DNA of 64,000 nt from Clostridiales bacterium (GCA_019419995.1 JAHZHZ010000001.1:202208-266207), one strand, 5' to 3'; numbered from the stretch's first letter, positions 42,708 to 52,023 are shown. Made by a program: numbers and translations. Notes: a model not told the origin generated them from the letters alone.

Positions 42708-43913
42708 TCAATGCCAGACTTCCTTAAGAACGCGCAACGCGTTGCCGCCGATGACCTTTTGGATATCCGCATCCGAATAATTCCGGCTAACCAGCCAGCG
42801 GACGATGTTCAAAGAGGCTTCCGTGGGATTTTCCATACCACGCACATATTCCACGTGGGGGAAGGCATCCTGGGACTGAGTGTTTTTGATGGCCAGGTGA
42901 GACGCGAAGGCATTGTGCAGGCCTACGTGATCGCCGTAGAGGGTATCCGGGCCAAAGGCTACGTGGTCGATGCCTACGAGATTGACCAGATACTCAAAGT
43001 GCTCCATCACGGAATCAATGCTGTGGGCGCGGTTGTTGCGGGTGATGGTAGTGTGCGGGGCGCACTCTACGCCTACGACGCCGCCCTTGTCAGCCAACAT
43101 GCGAATGACATCGTCGCCTTTGAGACGCTTGCTGTCCCACAGGGCGCGGGCACCCACGTGAGTGAGCATGATGGGTTTCTTGCTCTCCTGAATGGTTTCC
43201 ATCGTTGTCAGATCGCCGGCATGAGAGCAGTCAATCAACATGCCCACTTCGTTCATGCGGCGAATGGCCTTTTTGCCCAGCATGGTCAAACCGCCGTCCC
43301 GGTTCTCCTGAATGCCGCCACCCAACAGGCTGGACTGGCTGTAAGCGATGCCCATCTGGCGCACACCCAGGCCGTACAGCACATCGATGCGCTCAATTTC
43401 GTTTTCGATGGGGGCTGGTCCTTCAAGGGCAGGCACGAAGGCAAGCTTGCCTTCGTTGTGGGCGCGAATGATATCGTCCACCGTGGCGCCGCGAATAACG
43501 AATTTTTGCTGAGCCACGTCGCACAGCCGCATGCCCAAATCATGGATGATGTCCGTCCACTTCCAGCCGTTTTTGGAGGTAATGACGCAAGTGCCGTCCA
43601 TCATGTTGTCAAACACGGCGTCCAGGCAGGAATTAGCCAGTGCCTGATAGGCCATGAATTGACGGCCGGAGTGTTTGTAGGCCACGTTGTTGTGCATGTC
43701 TTTGGGAAACAGGCAGGCATGTTCATGCAGAGAAATAACAATGGATTCCTCCATGAGCCGCTTTGCTCGCTCTTCCTGTTCAGGGGTCAGAGGCACCAGT
43801 TCCATCGGGCCGCGCCACTGGCCGCTGGCGTCGATCAGATCCACCGTGTCGAACTCGGAGTTGTCCACGTAGGAGTAGGCATAATAACCATCATACTTTT
43901 TGTTCAGTCCCAT
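42708..43913 (-). CDS. M19 (renal/membrane) dipeptidase
   Basis: A zinc dipeptidase of 401 residues. M19 enzymes cleave dipeptides and often accept a D-residue at the C-terminal side. The barrel motifs are H63 and H65 in SLHEHA (the usual form is HxD), bridging E164 in ALEGPAP, H231 in LIDCSHAG and H252 in THVGARAL. No signal peptide, so it acts on imported dipeptides. AAGGAC precedes the ATG. Its neighbours are an N-acyl-D-amino-acid deacylase and an M28-like protein, which supports D-containing peptides as substrate. Confidence 0.9.
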   Translation of the reverse strand: MGLNKKYDGYYAYSYVDNSEFDTVDLIDASGQWRGPMELVPLTPEQEERAKRLMEESIVISLHEHACLFPKDMHNNVAYKHSGRQFMAYQALANSCLDAVFDNMMDGTCVITSKNGWKWTDIIHDLGMRLCDVAQQKFVIRGATVDDIIRAHNEGKLAFVPALEGPAPIENEIERIDVLYGLGVRQMGIAYSQSSLLGGGIQENRDGGLTMLGKKAIRRMNEVGMLIDCSHAGDLTTMETIQESKKPIMLTHVGARALWDSKRLKGDDVIRMLADKGGVVGVECAPHTTITRNNRAHSIDSVMEHFEYLVNLVGIDHVAFGPDTLYGDHVGLHNAFASHLAIKNTQSQDAFPHVEYVRGMENPTEASLNIVRWLVSRNYSDADIQKVIGGNALRVLKEVWH

Positions 43914-43947
43914 GAATTTGTCCTTCTTTCTGCTTTGGAGTGCATAA

Positions 43948-45567
43948 TCAGAGAATTTGCCGGCCGTACTTGCCGATAAACTGTCCGGAACGACAGTCAG
44001 TGAGCTTTCCGTCCAAAAGTGCCGCTTTGCCGTTCACCAGAACGGTGCTGACACCAAAGGCCATGATATTGGGATCCGTGACGCGTACCTGTGTGGCATC
44101 CGGATAACCGTAGGCATCAAAATCCAAAATGGTTACGTCTGCCGCATATCCTTCTATCAACAGGCCGCGGTCGCTCAGACGGAACTGTTGGGCGGGAAGG
44201 CTGGTCATACGGCGAATAATTTCTTCCCGACGCACGCCTGCATCAAGCATGTTGTGGAAGAAGATCGGCATGGCACCCTTGCGGAATAGCTCGTACCAGG
44301 CGGTGCGGTCGAAGACTTCGCCAAAGATGCGGTCTGATCCGGGAGAAACGATGGGGCAATTGGCCACTGTCTCATTATAGGGCTGGCCGGGGAAGTCTAC
44401 CCGGTTCATGCCGCCTTGCCAGAAAGTGAGTGTATCCGGGGCGTTTTCTAACAGATCCAACAGCACATCGTCCAAACTTACACCACGTTCAGCGGCAATG
44501 TCTTTCAGTGCACGTCCTTCCAGTGTGGGATCTCCCGTGTTAACAATCAGCATTTCATCTTTAAAGCGGGTGCTTCTGAGGATTTCTGCACGCCCTTCCT
44601 CCGTCTTGAGCGCCGCTTCAAAGGCTTCCCGTCCCTTGCCGAAGAGAACATTGGAAGCGGAGAGAATGAACTGGATAAGGCGATCCTTGCGCTTGAGATG
44701 GCCGCTGCTCTTGGGAATGGTGTCGATGGCGATTTCTAAGCCCCGCTCACGGGCGGCCATAGCCATACGATAGCCCTCTTCAGCTCGGGGAGCATAGTGG
44801 GATACCTGTACACGTGCGCCGGATTTCTCACCGATTTCAATAGCTTCGGCAATGGATTTTTCAAATCCATCCTGCATGCGCAGGTGAGATGCATAGACAC
44901 CATCCTTCTGAGCTACTACGCGAGCGCACTCAATCAATTCTTCAGTATCCGCGTATCGGCCGGGGATGTAGGAGAGACCCGTAGAGATACCTACGGCGCC
45001 TGCATCCATGCCTTCTGCAATGAGCTGCTTCATGCGAGCAAGCTCCTCGTCGGTGGGCTTGCGATCCTTGGAACCACCCATAACGCACCAGCGAATGGTT
45101 CCATGTCCCAGCAAAAATGCCATGTTCAGGTTGACGCCCCCGCGATCTTTCATTACCTTCACATAGCCGCCCAATCCTTCCCAGGCAGGGTTTTCAGCCA
45201 TGAACCGGCGCTTTGCTTCACCGGAAGCCAAGCCGTTTTCAAACATGTACGTGTATATCTGTTCAGAATTGCCCCCTGTGAGGGAGTGGCCGCAGTTACC
45301 ATTAACGGTTGTGGTAACACCCTGGCGCAGATAGCTTTCAAAAGTGTCGCCGCCCAAAGCTGCCAATTCCTCATGGACATGCGGATCAATGAAGCCCGGG
45401 CAGACCGCTTTGCCGCCTGCATCGATCACGGAATCGGCCTCGCCCTGAACGTGTGTAGCGATTTGAGCGATCCGACCGCCACGTATTCCGATCTCGGCAT
45501 ACCTTCCAGGATTTCCGGTGCCATCAATGACAAAACCATTGATAATTTTTGTATCGAAGTGTTCCAC
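43948..45567 (-). CDS. N-acyl-D-amino-acid deacylase (D-aminoacylase family)
   Basis: An amidohydrolase of 539 residues that splits N-acyl-D-amino acids, or related dipeptide-like amides, into acid and D-amino acid. Motifs: H63 and H65 in PGFIDPHVHEE, C92 in NGNCGHS (the family's cysteine metal ligand), H228 in ASHLR, H257 in VSHYAPR, and a late NCPIVSPGSDR with the catalytic Asp region. The start is GTG with AAAGGGG upstream. It sits in the operon between the racemase and the dipeptidase. Exact substrate specificity within the family (Glu, Asp or neutral D-residues) is not decided. Confidence 0.9.
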   Translation of the reverse strand: MEHFDTKIINGFVIDGTGNPGRYAEIGIRGGRIAQIATHVQGEADSVIDAGGKAVCPGFIDPHVHEELAALGGDTFESYLRQGVTTTVNGNCGHSLTGGNSEQIYTYMFENGLASGEAKRRFMAENPAWEGLGGYVKVMKDRGGVNLNMAFLLGHGTIRWCVMGGSKDRKPTDEELARMKQLIAEGMDAGAVGISTGLSYIPGRYADTEELIECARVVAQKDGVYASHLRMQDGFEKSIAEAIEIGEKSGARVQVSHYAPRAEEGYRMAMAARERGLEIAIDTIPKSSGHLKRKDRLIQFILSASNVLFGKGREAFEAALKTEEGRAEILRSTRFKDEMLIVNTGDPTLEGRALKDIAAERGVSLDDVLLDLLENAPDTLTFWQGGMNRVDFPGQPYNETVANCPIVSPGSDRIFGEVFDRTAWYELFRKGAMPIFFHNMLDAGVRREEIIRRMTSLPAQQFRLSDRGLLIEGYAADVTILDFDAYGYPDATQVRVTDPNIMAFGVSTVLVNGKAALLDGKLTDCRSGQFIGKYGRQIL

Positions 45568-45612
45568 GCGCTTTCGCCCCTTTCCAGATTTCAGCGGTAT
45601 GCGGACAGCTGC

Positions 45613-46383
45613 CTAGTTTTCGTCCGCAGTGTTTTTACAGGTATATAAGTTCCGATAGTCCGAAACCAGACCATGCCGAAGTTTAACGGGCTGAGGATAA
45701 GCCAGCTTGGAGTGCATCAGCCCACAGGCTGACAAGGTCTCTCCCAATTTCAGCGCCGCTTTAGCGGGGTTGACTACGGGTATTCCCAGTAAAGGCGTAA
45801 GTTCCCGATCCAGTTCCATAAACGCCATAGTCATGCAGCCCATGGCCAGTGCGTCCACATGCTTTTCTGTCATGGCGCGCCGGGCGGCTGCGACGATGAC
45901 CTCCAGCATTTTTTCCCGGTTCTTCTGCATCTCCAGCACGGGGATATTTACGGGAATGACCTCGCCCAGACTTTCGGATACGCCTGCTCGAAAAGCCAGT
46001 TCTATGCTGGAAAAGAAACGATCCGAATTAGTCTTGAGTACGCCGAAGCGATGGCCCAGCATGGAAGCGATATGAAATGACGCTTCTCCAGGACCTAGAA
46101 CCAGCATGCGTGTGGTCAATTCCCGCACGGCATCCAGACCTGGATCTCCCCCGCAGCCCAGTATGGCTACATCAAAGCCCTCGGCTTCCTTTTGCATGGC
46201 CAGCTCCACTGCGCCCGGAATAGAAAGATATTCCTCATACATGCTTTCAATAGAGTGGGGGCCTTTTGTGGCCGCAGCAATCTCTACATGCGTAGTATCA
46301 TTCGCCCAGCCGCGCAAAATTTCTTCCCGGCGAGCCACTTCTTCCGGTTCCATTGGACCTGGAACAATGTAGACAATCTTCAT
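45613..46383 (-). CDS. Asp/Glu/hydantoin racemase family protein
   Basis: A cofactor-independent racemase of 256 residues. The two catalytic cysteines are C77 in ILGCGGDPG and C183 in AMGCMTMA. A conserved PGEASFHIA lies between. The ATG at 46383 with GGAGGGC as RBS is preferred to the upstream 46419. It would convert D-amino acids freed by the neighbouring enzymes into L-forms, or interconvert hydantoins. It is the first enzyme gene after the transporter genes, separated from them by a hairpin with a T-tract. Confidence 0.86.
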   Translation of the reverse strand: MKIVYIVPGPMEPEEVARREEILRGWANDTTHVEIAAATKGPHSIESMYEEYLSIPGAVELAMQKEAEGFDVAILGCGGDPGLDAVRELTTRMLVLGPGEASFHIASMLGHRFGVLKTNSDRFFSSIELAFRAGVSESLGEVIPVNIPVLEMQKNREKMLEVIVAAARRAMTEKHVDALAMGCMTMAFMELDRELTPLLGIPVVNPAKAALKLGETLSACGLMHSKLAYPQPVKLRHGLVSDYRNLYTCKNTADEN

Positions 46384-46401
46384 CGGTTGCCCTCCATGCG
46401 T

Positions 46402-46448
46402 AAAAAAGCTCCCTGGCAACCGGCCGGAAAAACCGGACAGCTGCCAGA
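46402..46448 (-). terminator. Internal terminator between transporter and enzyme genes
   Basis: On the minus strand an imperfect hairpin (CTC, TGGCA and CCGG blocks paired across a TTTTT loop, about 46409-46448) is followed by CTTTTTT. It lies 20 bases behind the binding-protein stop. It probably lets only part of the transcripts reach the racemase and later genes. Confidence 0.7.
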
Positions 46449-46469
46449 GAAATGCTCAAGGATTGCTGT

Positions 46470-48068
46470 TTACTGCACTTTATGCACTGACAGCAGGCTC
46501 TCCACGTCACACACACCGTACAGGCCGGGGTTCAGATCCCAACCGGTGTAATTGATCTTGGAGTAAGCGTAGGCGTTGTTGCGCACCAGTACGCTGACCA
46601 CAGGCAACTCTTCAACGAACAGCTCCTGGAACTTATAGGTGAGCTCAAGGCGCTCTTCAGCACTGACGGTGACGCCGATCTGATCCAGCAGAGCGTCGAT
46701 CTCGTCATTTTTGTACTGCATGAAGTTCATCGTTGCAGTGGAGTGATAGATGGAAGACATACCCATATCGCAGTCCTCGATGACACCCCACTCGATGTAG
46801 TTGATGTCAAAGGTCTTTTGCTTGGTCACAACATCCGTATAGGTTGCGGGATCAACGATGCTGATATCGATGCCCACGCCGATCTCAGCGCAGTTAGCCT
46901 TGAAGATGTTGGTGATGGCGTCGATATTGCTGGTATTGTTGCGGCAGGTCAGAGTGAAGTTCAGCTTCTTGCCGTCTTCGCGCTCACGGATGCCGTCGCC
47001 GTCGCGGTCAATGTAGCCCGCAGCTTCCAGTTCGGCGTTAGCAGCTTCTACATCCAGAGCCGGGAAGGTAGCAGCGCCTTCTACCAACGTGGTATATACG
47101 GGGGAGATGGGCGTTTCCATCTTAATGCCGCCATTTTCAATGCCGATGGCAATCAGAGCGTCACGGTCGATGCACTGGGCGATGGCCTTGCGCACAACCT
47201 TGTCAGCCAGCAGTTCATTGGCATAGCTGAAGCCGAAATAACCAAAGCCCAGAGAAGGCACGGTAGCCACGGCGTAGGAATCGCCGGCAGCGGTTACCTG
47301 ATTCTGCAGAGCAACTGTGAGGGTAGAGGAAATGGCCTCAATTTCGCCAGACAGCAGCGCCAGAACAGCAGAGTTGGCATCAGCATAGATGCGGATGGTC
47401 AGGGTGTCAATGAACGGACCTTCCAGGCCGAACGGTTCGCCCCAGCCCTTTACAGCAGAGAAGGTGTAGTATTCACCCTTGGAATAACCTTCCAGTTTAA
47501 AGGGGCCATAGCCGATGGTGGGGAACTCAACGGTAGAGAAATCCTCCACATCTTTGAGCAGATGTTCGGGCATGATGTCTACCCAGTAACCAGCCTTGGT
47601 CAGCATGTTAACCTGGGGAGTCTTCATATAGATCTTAACGGTGTAGCCGTCTTCCATAACTTCGGCATGATCCACATTCTTGTAGTAGTCGGAACCAAAG
47701 TTGACGGTCTTCGTGGCGCAGGTATTGATCGTGAAGGCGAGATCTTCGCCGGTGAGCGGCTCGCCATCGTGCCAGTAGAAGCCTTCGCGGAGTTTGACGG
47801 TGGCGCTCATCAGCGTATCATCGTCCCACTGATAGCTCTCCAGCATATAGGGCACCTTTTCGGCGTCCTTGTTGAAGGAGACCTGTCCAGGATAGAGCAG
47901 GTTTGCGATCAGGCCGGAATTGAGATCGTTGCTCATCCAGGCGTTGGTGGAGTAAGGATCGCCCACCATGCCGATCACGAGATCGCCGCCGGAGGTGGTT
48001 TCTTCCGCCACACCCATCACAGGCGTAAGCATGAGCACGCAGAGGAGAATTGCCAGCAATCTTTTCAT
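46470..48068 (-). CDS. Dipeptide/oligopeptide ABC transporter substrate-binding protein (family 5)
   Basis: An extracellular binding protein of 532 residues of the DppA/OppA type. The signal peptide (MKRLLAILLCVLMLTPVMG to about residue 21, then VAEE) is followed by the family pattern KLREGFYWHDGEPLTGEDLAFT near residue 90 and ECDMG-type late segments (IEDCDMGMSSIYH). No lipobox cysteine lies before the mature start, so it seems not lipidated. AAGGAGA precedes the ATG. It is encoded last among the five transporter genes, an arrangement that with the following terminator would favour high expression of the binding protein. Confidence 0.92.
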   Translation of the reverse strand: MKRLLAILLCVLMLTPVMGVAEETTSGGDLVIGMVGDPYSTNAWMSNDLNSGLIANLLYPGQVSFNKDAEKVPYMLESYQWDDDTLMSATVKLREGFYWHDGEPLTGEDLAFTINTCATKTVNFGSDYYKNVDHAEVMEDGYTVKIYMKTPQVNMLTKAGYWVDIMPEHLLKDVEDFSTVEFPTIGYGPFKLEGYSKGEYYTFSAVKGWGEPFGLEGPFIDTLTIRIYADANSAVLALLSGEIEAISSTLTVALQNQVTAAGDSYAVATVPSLGFGYFGFSYANELLADKVVRKAIAQCIDRDALIAIGIENGGIKMETPISPVYTTLVEGAATFPALDVEAANAELEAAGYIDRDGDGIREREDGKKLNFTLTCRNNTSNIDAITNIFKANCAEIGVGIDISIVDPATYTDVVTKQKTFDINYIEWGVIEDCDMGMSSIYHSTATMNFMQYKNDEIDALLDQIGVTVSAEERLELTYKFQELFVEELPVVSVLVRNNAYAYSKINYTGWDLNPGLYGVCDVESLLSVHKVQ

Positions 48069-48129
48069 GTTCGTCTCTCCTTAAAATGATTTATTATGAA
48101 GTCCGGCTATAAACCGGGCCGCATATCGG

Positions 48130-48969
48130 TTAACGAGTCTTGGGATTGAGGGTGTCATTGATGGCATTGCCCAGAATATTAAAGCAGACCACATAGAACA
48201 TAATGGCCAGGCTGGGGAAAGTCCACCACCACACGGGGTTGGGAGATTTGATCAGTGCACCTGTATCCCAAGCCTTTTTCAGAATCAATCCCCAGCTCCA
48301 TGTGTTGGGATCGCCAAGGCCCAGAAAGCTCAGACCGGATTCACTGAGCACGGCAGTAGCCATAACCAATGTGAGGTTAACCATTACCGGTCCGATGACG
48401 TTAATCAGTACGTGCTTGCCCAGTATATTGCGCCGGGAAAGTCCCAGGCAGCGGGAAACCTCGATAAAGGGCATTTCGGATACTCGCATGGTGGCGTTTC
48501 TCGTTACACGCGCCAATGAGGGCCAGCTGGTCACGCCGATGGCGATAGCCACATTGGTAACGGAAGATCCTGCCACTGCTGCAATGACGATCATCAGTGC
48601 CATCATAGGCAAGGTCATGAAGATTTCAATCAGAGAATCAATCATGCCACCTACGCGGCCGCCAAAGTAACCACTGATCAGTCCCAGGGGAATACCGAGG
48701 ACTGCGGCAAAGCATACGGCTACAGAGGATACATACACGCTGGTACGTGCACCCCAGACAATTTCACCAAAGACATCCAGGCCCAGATTGTCGGTGCCCA
48801 GTGGATGACCTTCGCCTGGCGGAAGTAGAATTTCTGAACCGTAGCCCTTGGGCATGGGAGTGATGACCGGAGCTAATATGCCAACCAGCACAATGATCAG
48901 CACGCCCAAAAGCCCAATCATGCCCAGTTTATTTCGAACAAACGATTGAATAAAGGTGCGCTGCTTCAT
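48130..48969 (-). CDS. dppC: Dipeptide ABC transporter permease, DppC type
   Basis: A membrane permease of 279 residues with six predicted segments. The OppC-type N-terminal helix (FVRNKLGMIGLLGVLIIVLVG read in parts) and the loop before the EAA-like segment (FIEVSRCLGLSRRNILGKHV) are visible, as is the family signature LSESGLSFLGLGDP. The start overlaps the DppB stop by four bases. It forms the pore with DppB. Confidence 0.92.
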   Translation of the reverse strand: MKQRTFIQSFVRNKLGMIGLLGVLIIVLVGILAPVITPMPKGYGSEILLPPGEGHPLGTDNLGLDVFGEIVWGARTSVYVSSVAVCFAAVLGIPLGLISGYFGGRVGGMIDSLIEIFMTLPMMALMIVIAAVAGSSVTNVAIAIGVTSWPSLARVTRNATMRVSEMPFIEVSRCLGLSRRNILGKHVLINVIGPVMVNLTLVMATAVLSESGLSFLGLGDPNTWSWGLILKKAWDTGALIKSPNPVWWWTFPSLAIMFYVVCFNILGNAINDTLNPKTR

Positions 48970-49937
48970 GCCTTTTTCCCTCCCAGCTTAATTCTCGGGT
49001 CTACCCAGGCAAGGACGATATCCGTGATAATGTTGACAACCACGGCCGTGACCGCCAGCAGGAGGAAAGTTCCTTGAAGTACCGGATAGTCCAGAGTCGT
49101 AACGCTGTCATAGATCATTCGACCGATGCCGGGCCAGGAGAAAATCGTCTCGGTCATGATCGCACCACCTACCATGCGGGTAACCATCAGGCTTGTAGCG
49201 GTGATGGTGGGAATCATGGCGTTGCGCATGGCGTGTTTGCGGGTAATGTAGCGCTCATCCCAACCCTTCATGCGTGCGGTACGGATATAGTCTTCCTTGG
49301 CTACATCCAGCATGCTGTTGCGGGTATAGAGGATGATGGAAGTGCAGTTGCTAAGCATCAGTGCCAGCGCAGGAAGAACGGCATGCTTGGCCACATCTAT
49401 GGCGAAGGCAAAACCCTTTGCGGGCGGCGGCATGTAAGCGCCACCGGTGGGCAACCAGTTGAGCGTGTAGCTGAAGATGTACAGCAAACCAAAGGACAGA
49501 AACGGAATAAATATGGATACACACATCATCGTAAAGACGTTTACGAATTTATCAAAGGCACCGTTTCGTTTTTTGGCTGCCTTGAGACCTACAGGAATGC
49601 CGATCAACAGAGCCAGCGTGACACTGATGGCCAACAGAAGCAGCGTCCAAGGCAACTTCTGCATTAGCATCTGAGACACGGGTGTGCGCATCCGGAACGA
49701 AGTTCCCAAATTTCCGTGCAGCAGCTGCACCAGGTATGCGCCGTACTGTACCAGCAGCGGTTTGTCAAGGCCATACTGGGCAGTAATGGCGTCGATGGTT
49801 TCCTGAGACATCTGAGGATCAACCATCATGGAAACTGGGTCTGCCGGCATCAGCCTGAGCAAAAAGAAGGTAATGGTTACGGAGCAGAATATGGTTAATA
49901 TTCCACGGATCAGTCTTTTGAGAAGGAATCTTCCCAT
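48966..49937 (-). CDS. dppB: Dipeptide ABC transporter permease, DppB type
   Basis: A membrane permease of 323 residues. It opens with the OppB-type FLLKRLIRGILTIFCSVTITF, has PADPVSMMVDPQMS near residue 31 and the EAA-like DYIRTARMKGWDERYI near residue 220, then the GGAIMTETIFSWPGIGRM signature. GGAGG lies upstream of the ATG. It follows the second ATPase gene by 22 bases. Confidence 0.93.
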   Translation of the reverse strand: MGRFLLKRLIRGILTIFCSVTITFFLLRLMPADPVSMMVDPQMSQETIDAITAQYGLDKPLLVQYGAYLVQLLHGNLGTSFRMRTPVSQMLMQKLPWTLLLLAISVTLALLIGIPVGLKAAKKRNGAFDKFVNVFTMMCVSIFIPFLSFGLLYIFSYTLNWLPTGGAYMPPPAKGFAFAIDVAKHAVLPALALMLSNCTSIILYTRNSMLDVAKEDYIRTARMKGWDERYITRKHAMRNAMIPTITATSLMVTRMVGGAIMTETIFSWPGIGRMIYDSVTTLDYPVLQGTFLLLAVTAVVVNIITDIVLAWVDPRIKLGGKKA

Positions 49938-49959
49938 CTTTCAAACCTCCGATCTATCG

Positions 49960-50934
49960 TCATCCATTCGCGAAGAGACAGCGTACGCTGTGTCCCGGTT
50001 CCACTTCTACCAGCGGGGGATGCTCGCTGCGGCACCTGGCGCAGGCTCTGCGACAGCGCGATGCAAAGCGGCAACCTTCGGGAGGATTTACCGGACTGGG
50101 AATATCGCCTTCCAACAATATCCGCTGCTTTTCAGCCAGTGGATTGGGATTGGGAATGGCGGAAATCAGCGCTTGCGTATATGGATGGACAGGATTTCGG
50201 AAAAGGTCCTCCGTGGAAGCCATTTCCATCATTTCACCCATGTACATGACGATAATTGTGTCGCTGACGAATTTGACCACCGAGAGGTCGTGACTGATGA
50301 AAAGATAAGTCAGATCAAATTCCCATTTCAGCTTGTTAAATAAATTCAGCACCTGCGCCTGAACCGATACGTCCAAAGCACTGACTGCTTCATCACAAAT
50401 GATGATCCGTGGATTCATCAACAGTGCTCGGGCAATGTTGATGCGCTGACGCTGGCCGCCGGAAAACTCATGGGGAAAGCGGGAAACCATTTCGCGCTGA
50501 AGGCCCACCTTTTCCAGCATGTCGCCTATTAATTCCGACATTTGAGCACGGGGAACGATTTTATGCTCTTTCAGCGGTTCTTCAAGGGTATATCCAATCT
50601 TGAAGCGGGGATCCAAAGAAGCATAGGGATCCTGAAAGATCATCTGCAGCTGTTGGCGCACGAAGCGGCTGTTGCGTTCGCGAAGGGGAAGGATATCCTT
50701 TCCCTGATATAGAACCCGCCCGCCTGTAGCGGGGATGAGCTTGAGGATCAGCCGGGCTACGGTGGATTTTCCGGAACCACTCTCACCCACGATGCCAATG
50801 GTCTTCCCCTTATATACATTGAAACTCATATTCTCCACCGCGTGAAGCTGTGCCGTACGTTCAAACAGATTGCCGCGAATGGGGAAGTACTTGGTGAGAC
50901 CTTCTACTTGCAGAATCAGGTCGTTTCCCTGCAT
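49960..50934 (-). CDS. dppF: Dipeptide ABC transporter ATPase, DppF/OppF type
   Basis: A cytoplasmic ATPase of 324 residues energising peptide import. Walker A is GESGSGKST near residue 56, the signature is FSGGQRQR, and Walker B is IIICDEAVSALD. The C-terminal oligopeptide/dipeptide region carries the cysteine cluster of this family (GCRFASRCRRACARC). The ATG at 50934 has GGAGGAGAG upstream and lies inside the end of the previous ATPase gene (19-base overlap). The longer frame from 50964 is not supported by an RBS. Confidence 0.93.
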   Translation of the reverse strand: MQGNDLILQVEGLTKYFPIRGNLFERTAQLHAVENMSFNVYKGKTIGIVGESGSGKSTVARLILKLIPATGGRVLYQGKDILPLRERNSRFVRQQLQMIFQDPYASLDPRFKIGYTLEEPLKEHKIVPRAQMSELIGDMLEKVGLQREMVSRFPHEFSGGQRQRINIARALLMNPRIIICDEAVSALDVSVQAQVLNLFNKLKWEFDLTYLFISHDLSVVKFVSDTIIVMYMGEMMEMASTEDLFRNPVHPYTQALISAIPNPNPLAEKQRILLEGDIPSPVNPPEGCRFASRCRRACARCRSEHPPLVEVEPGHSVRCLFANG

Positions 50935-51908
50935 GTTTCTCTCTCCTCCTCTATCAGATAGCATGCGACCTCATGATTGGACCCGATATGTCGGGGCAAA
51001 GGCCGCTCCTGACGGCATTCAGGACGGGCGTGCGGGCAGCGCGGAGCGTAACGGCAGCCCTTGGGGAAATTTTGTACGGACGGAACGACGCCCGGAATGC
51101 TCTCCAATGTTTTGGAACTGGTGTCCAATTGAGGAATGGCTCGCAGTAATCCCTGCGTGTACGGATGCGCAGGATGCAAAAATACTTCTTTTACAGGGCC
51201 ACTCTCGATGATCTGACCTGCGTACATGACCACCACATCTTCGCACACTTCAGCAACCACACCCAGGTTGTGAGTGATGAGCATCATGGAACCGCCTTTT
51301 TTCAGACGTACCATCAGATCCAGCACCTGAGCCTGAATGGTCACGTCCAGGGCCGTGGTGGGTTCATCCGCGATGAGCAACTGTGGATGACAGGCAATGG
51401 CAATAGCGATCATCGTCCTCTGGCGCATGCCGCCGGAGAACTGATGGGGATAACTTTTGAGACGTTTTTCCGGATTTGGAATGCCCACCTTGTTTAAAAG
51501 ATCAAGGACGCGGGCACGCATTTCTTCTTTGCTGAGATTGCTTTCATGTCGACGAAGCATCTCTTCTATCTGGAAACCAATGGTAAGCACGGGATTCAGA
51601 GAGGTCATGGGCTCCTGAAAAATCATAGCCATTTCCTTGCCCCGAATGGCGTACATTTCTTTTTCCGACTTGGCTGTAATATCAGTTTCTCCTAACAAAA
51701 TACGCCCCCCGGTTATATGCGCTGCGGGGGGTAACAGGCGCATTGCGGCTAGGCTTGTCATGCTTTTTCCGCAGCCGGATTCACCGACTACACCCAGTGC
51801 CCGGCCATCTTTGACAGAGAAGGAGATGTGGTCCAGAAGATTATAGGACCGGCCTTCATCGTCTCGAAGATCCAGGCAGAAATCAGAAAAGGTAAGCACG
51901 CTCTTCAT
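50916..51908 (-). CDS. dppD: Dipeptide ABC transporter ATPase, DppD/OppD type
   Basis: A cytoplasmic ATPase of 330 residues, partner of DppF. Walker A is GESGCGKSM, the signature is FSGGMRQR and Walker B is LLIADEPTTALD. The C-terminal cysteine motif appears as GCRYAPRCPHARPEC. The ATG at 51908 with GGAGG upstream is preferred to the TTG- or GTG-initiated extension to 51956. It is the first gene of the nine-gene operon, with a palindrome and a promoter upstream. Confidence 0.93.
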   Translation of the reverse strand: MKSVLTFSDFCLDLRDDEGRSYNLLDHISFSVKDGRALGVVGESGCGKSMTSLAAMRLLPPAAHITGGRILLGETDITAKSEKEMYAIRGKEMAMIFQEPMTSLNPVLTIGFQIEEMLRRHESNLSKEEMRARVLDLLNKVGIPNPEKRLKSYPHQFSGGMRQRTMIAIAIACHPQLLIADEPTTALDVTIQAQVLDLMVRLKKGGSMMLITHNLGVVAEVCEDVVVMYAGQIIESGPVKEVFLHPAHPYTQGLLRAIPQLDTSSKTLESIPGVVPSVQNFPKGCRYAPRCPHARPECRQERPLPRHIGSNHEVACYLIEEERETCRETT

Positions 51909-51933
51909 CGTAATCCTCCATTCATTATGGATG

Positions 51934-51949
51934 AAATTGTTTCCAATTT
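51934..51949. promoter_or_regulatory. Palindrome between promoter and first gene of the peptide operon
   Basis: AAATTG (51934-51939), TTTC, CAATTT (51944-51949): a perfect 6-bp inverted repeat in the leader, about 75 bases downstream of the -10. Candidate operator for the GntR regulator or another repressor. Confidence 0.4.
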
Positions 51950-52023
51950 GAACCATATCATTTTTTGATGATGAAGTTGTTGTTTGAATTTACTCTGCAT
52001 GATTTTGATTTTTGTTATTCGGC

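Noticed and set aside
40923..43979. Long plus-strand frames opposite the M28-like and M19 genes
   Set aside because: Both real genes have catalytic motifs, RBS and operon spacing; the opposite frames have none.
46743..48089. 448-codon plus-strand frame opposite the peptide-binding protein
   Set aside because: Shadow of the binding-protein gene; low-complexity Gly/Ala/Asp composition and no motif.
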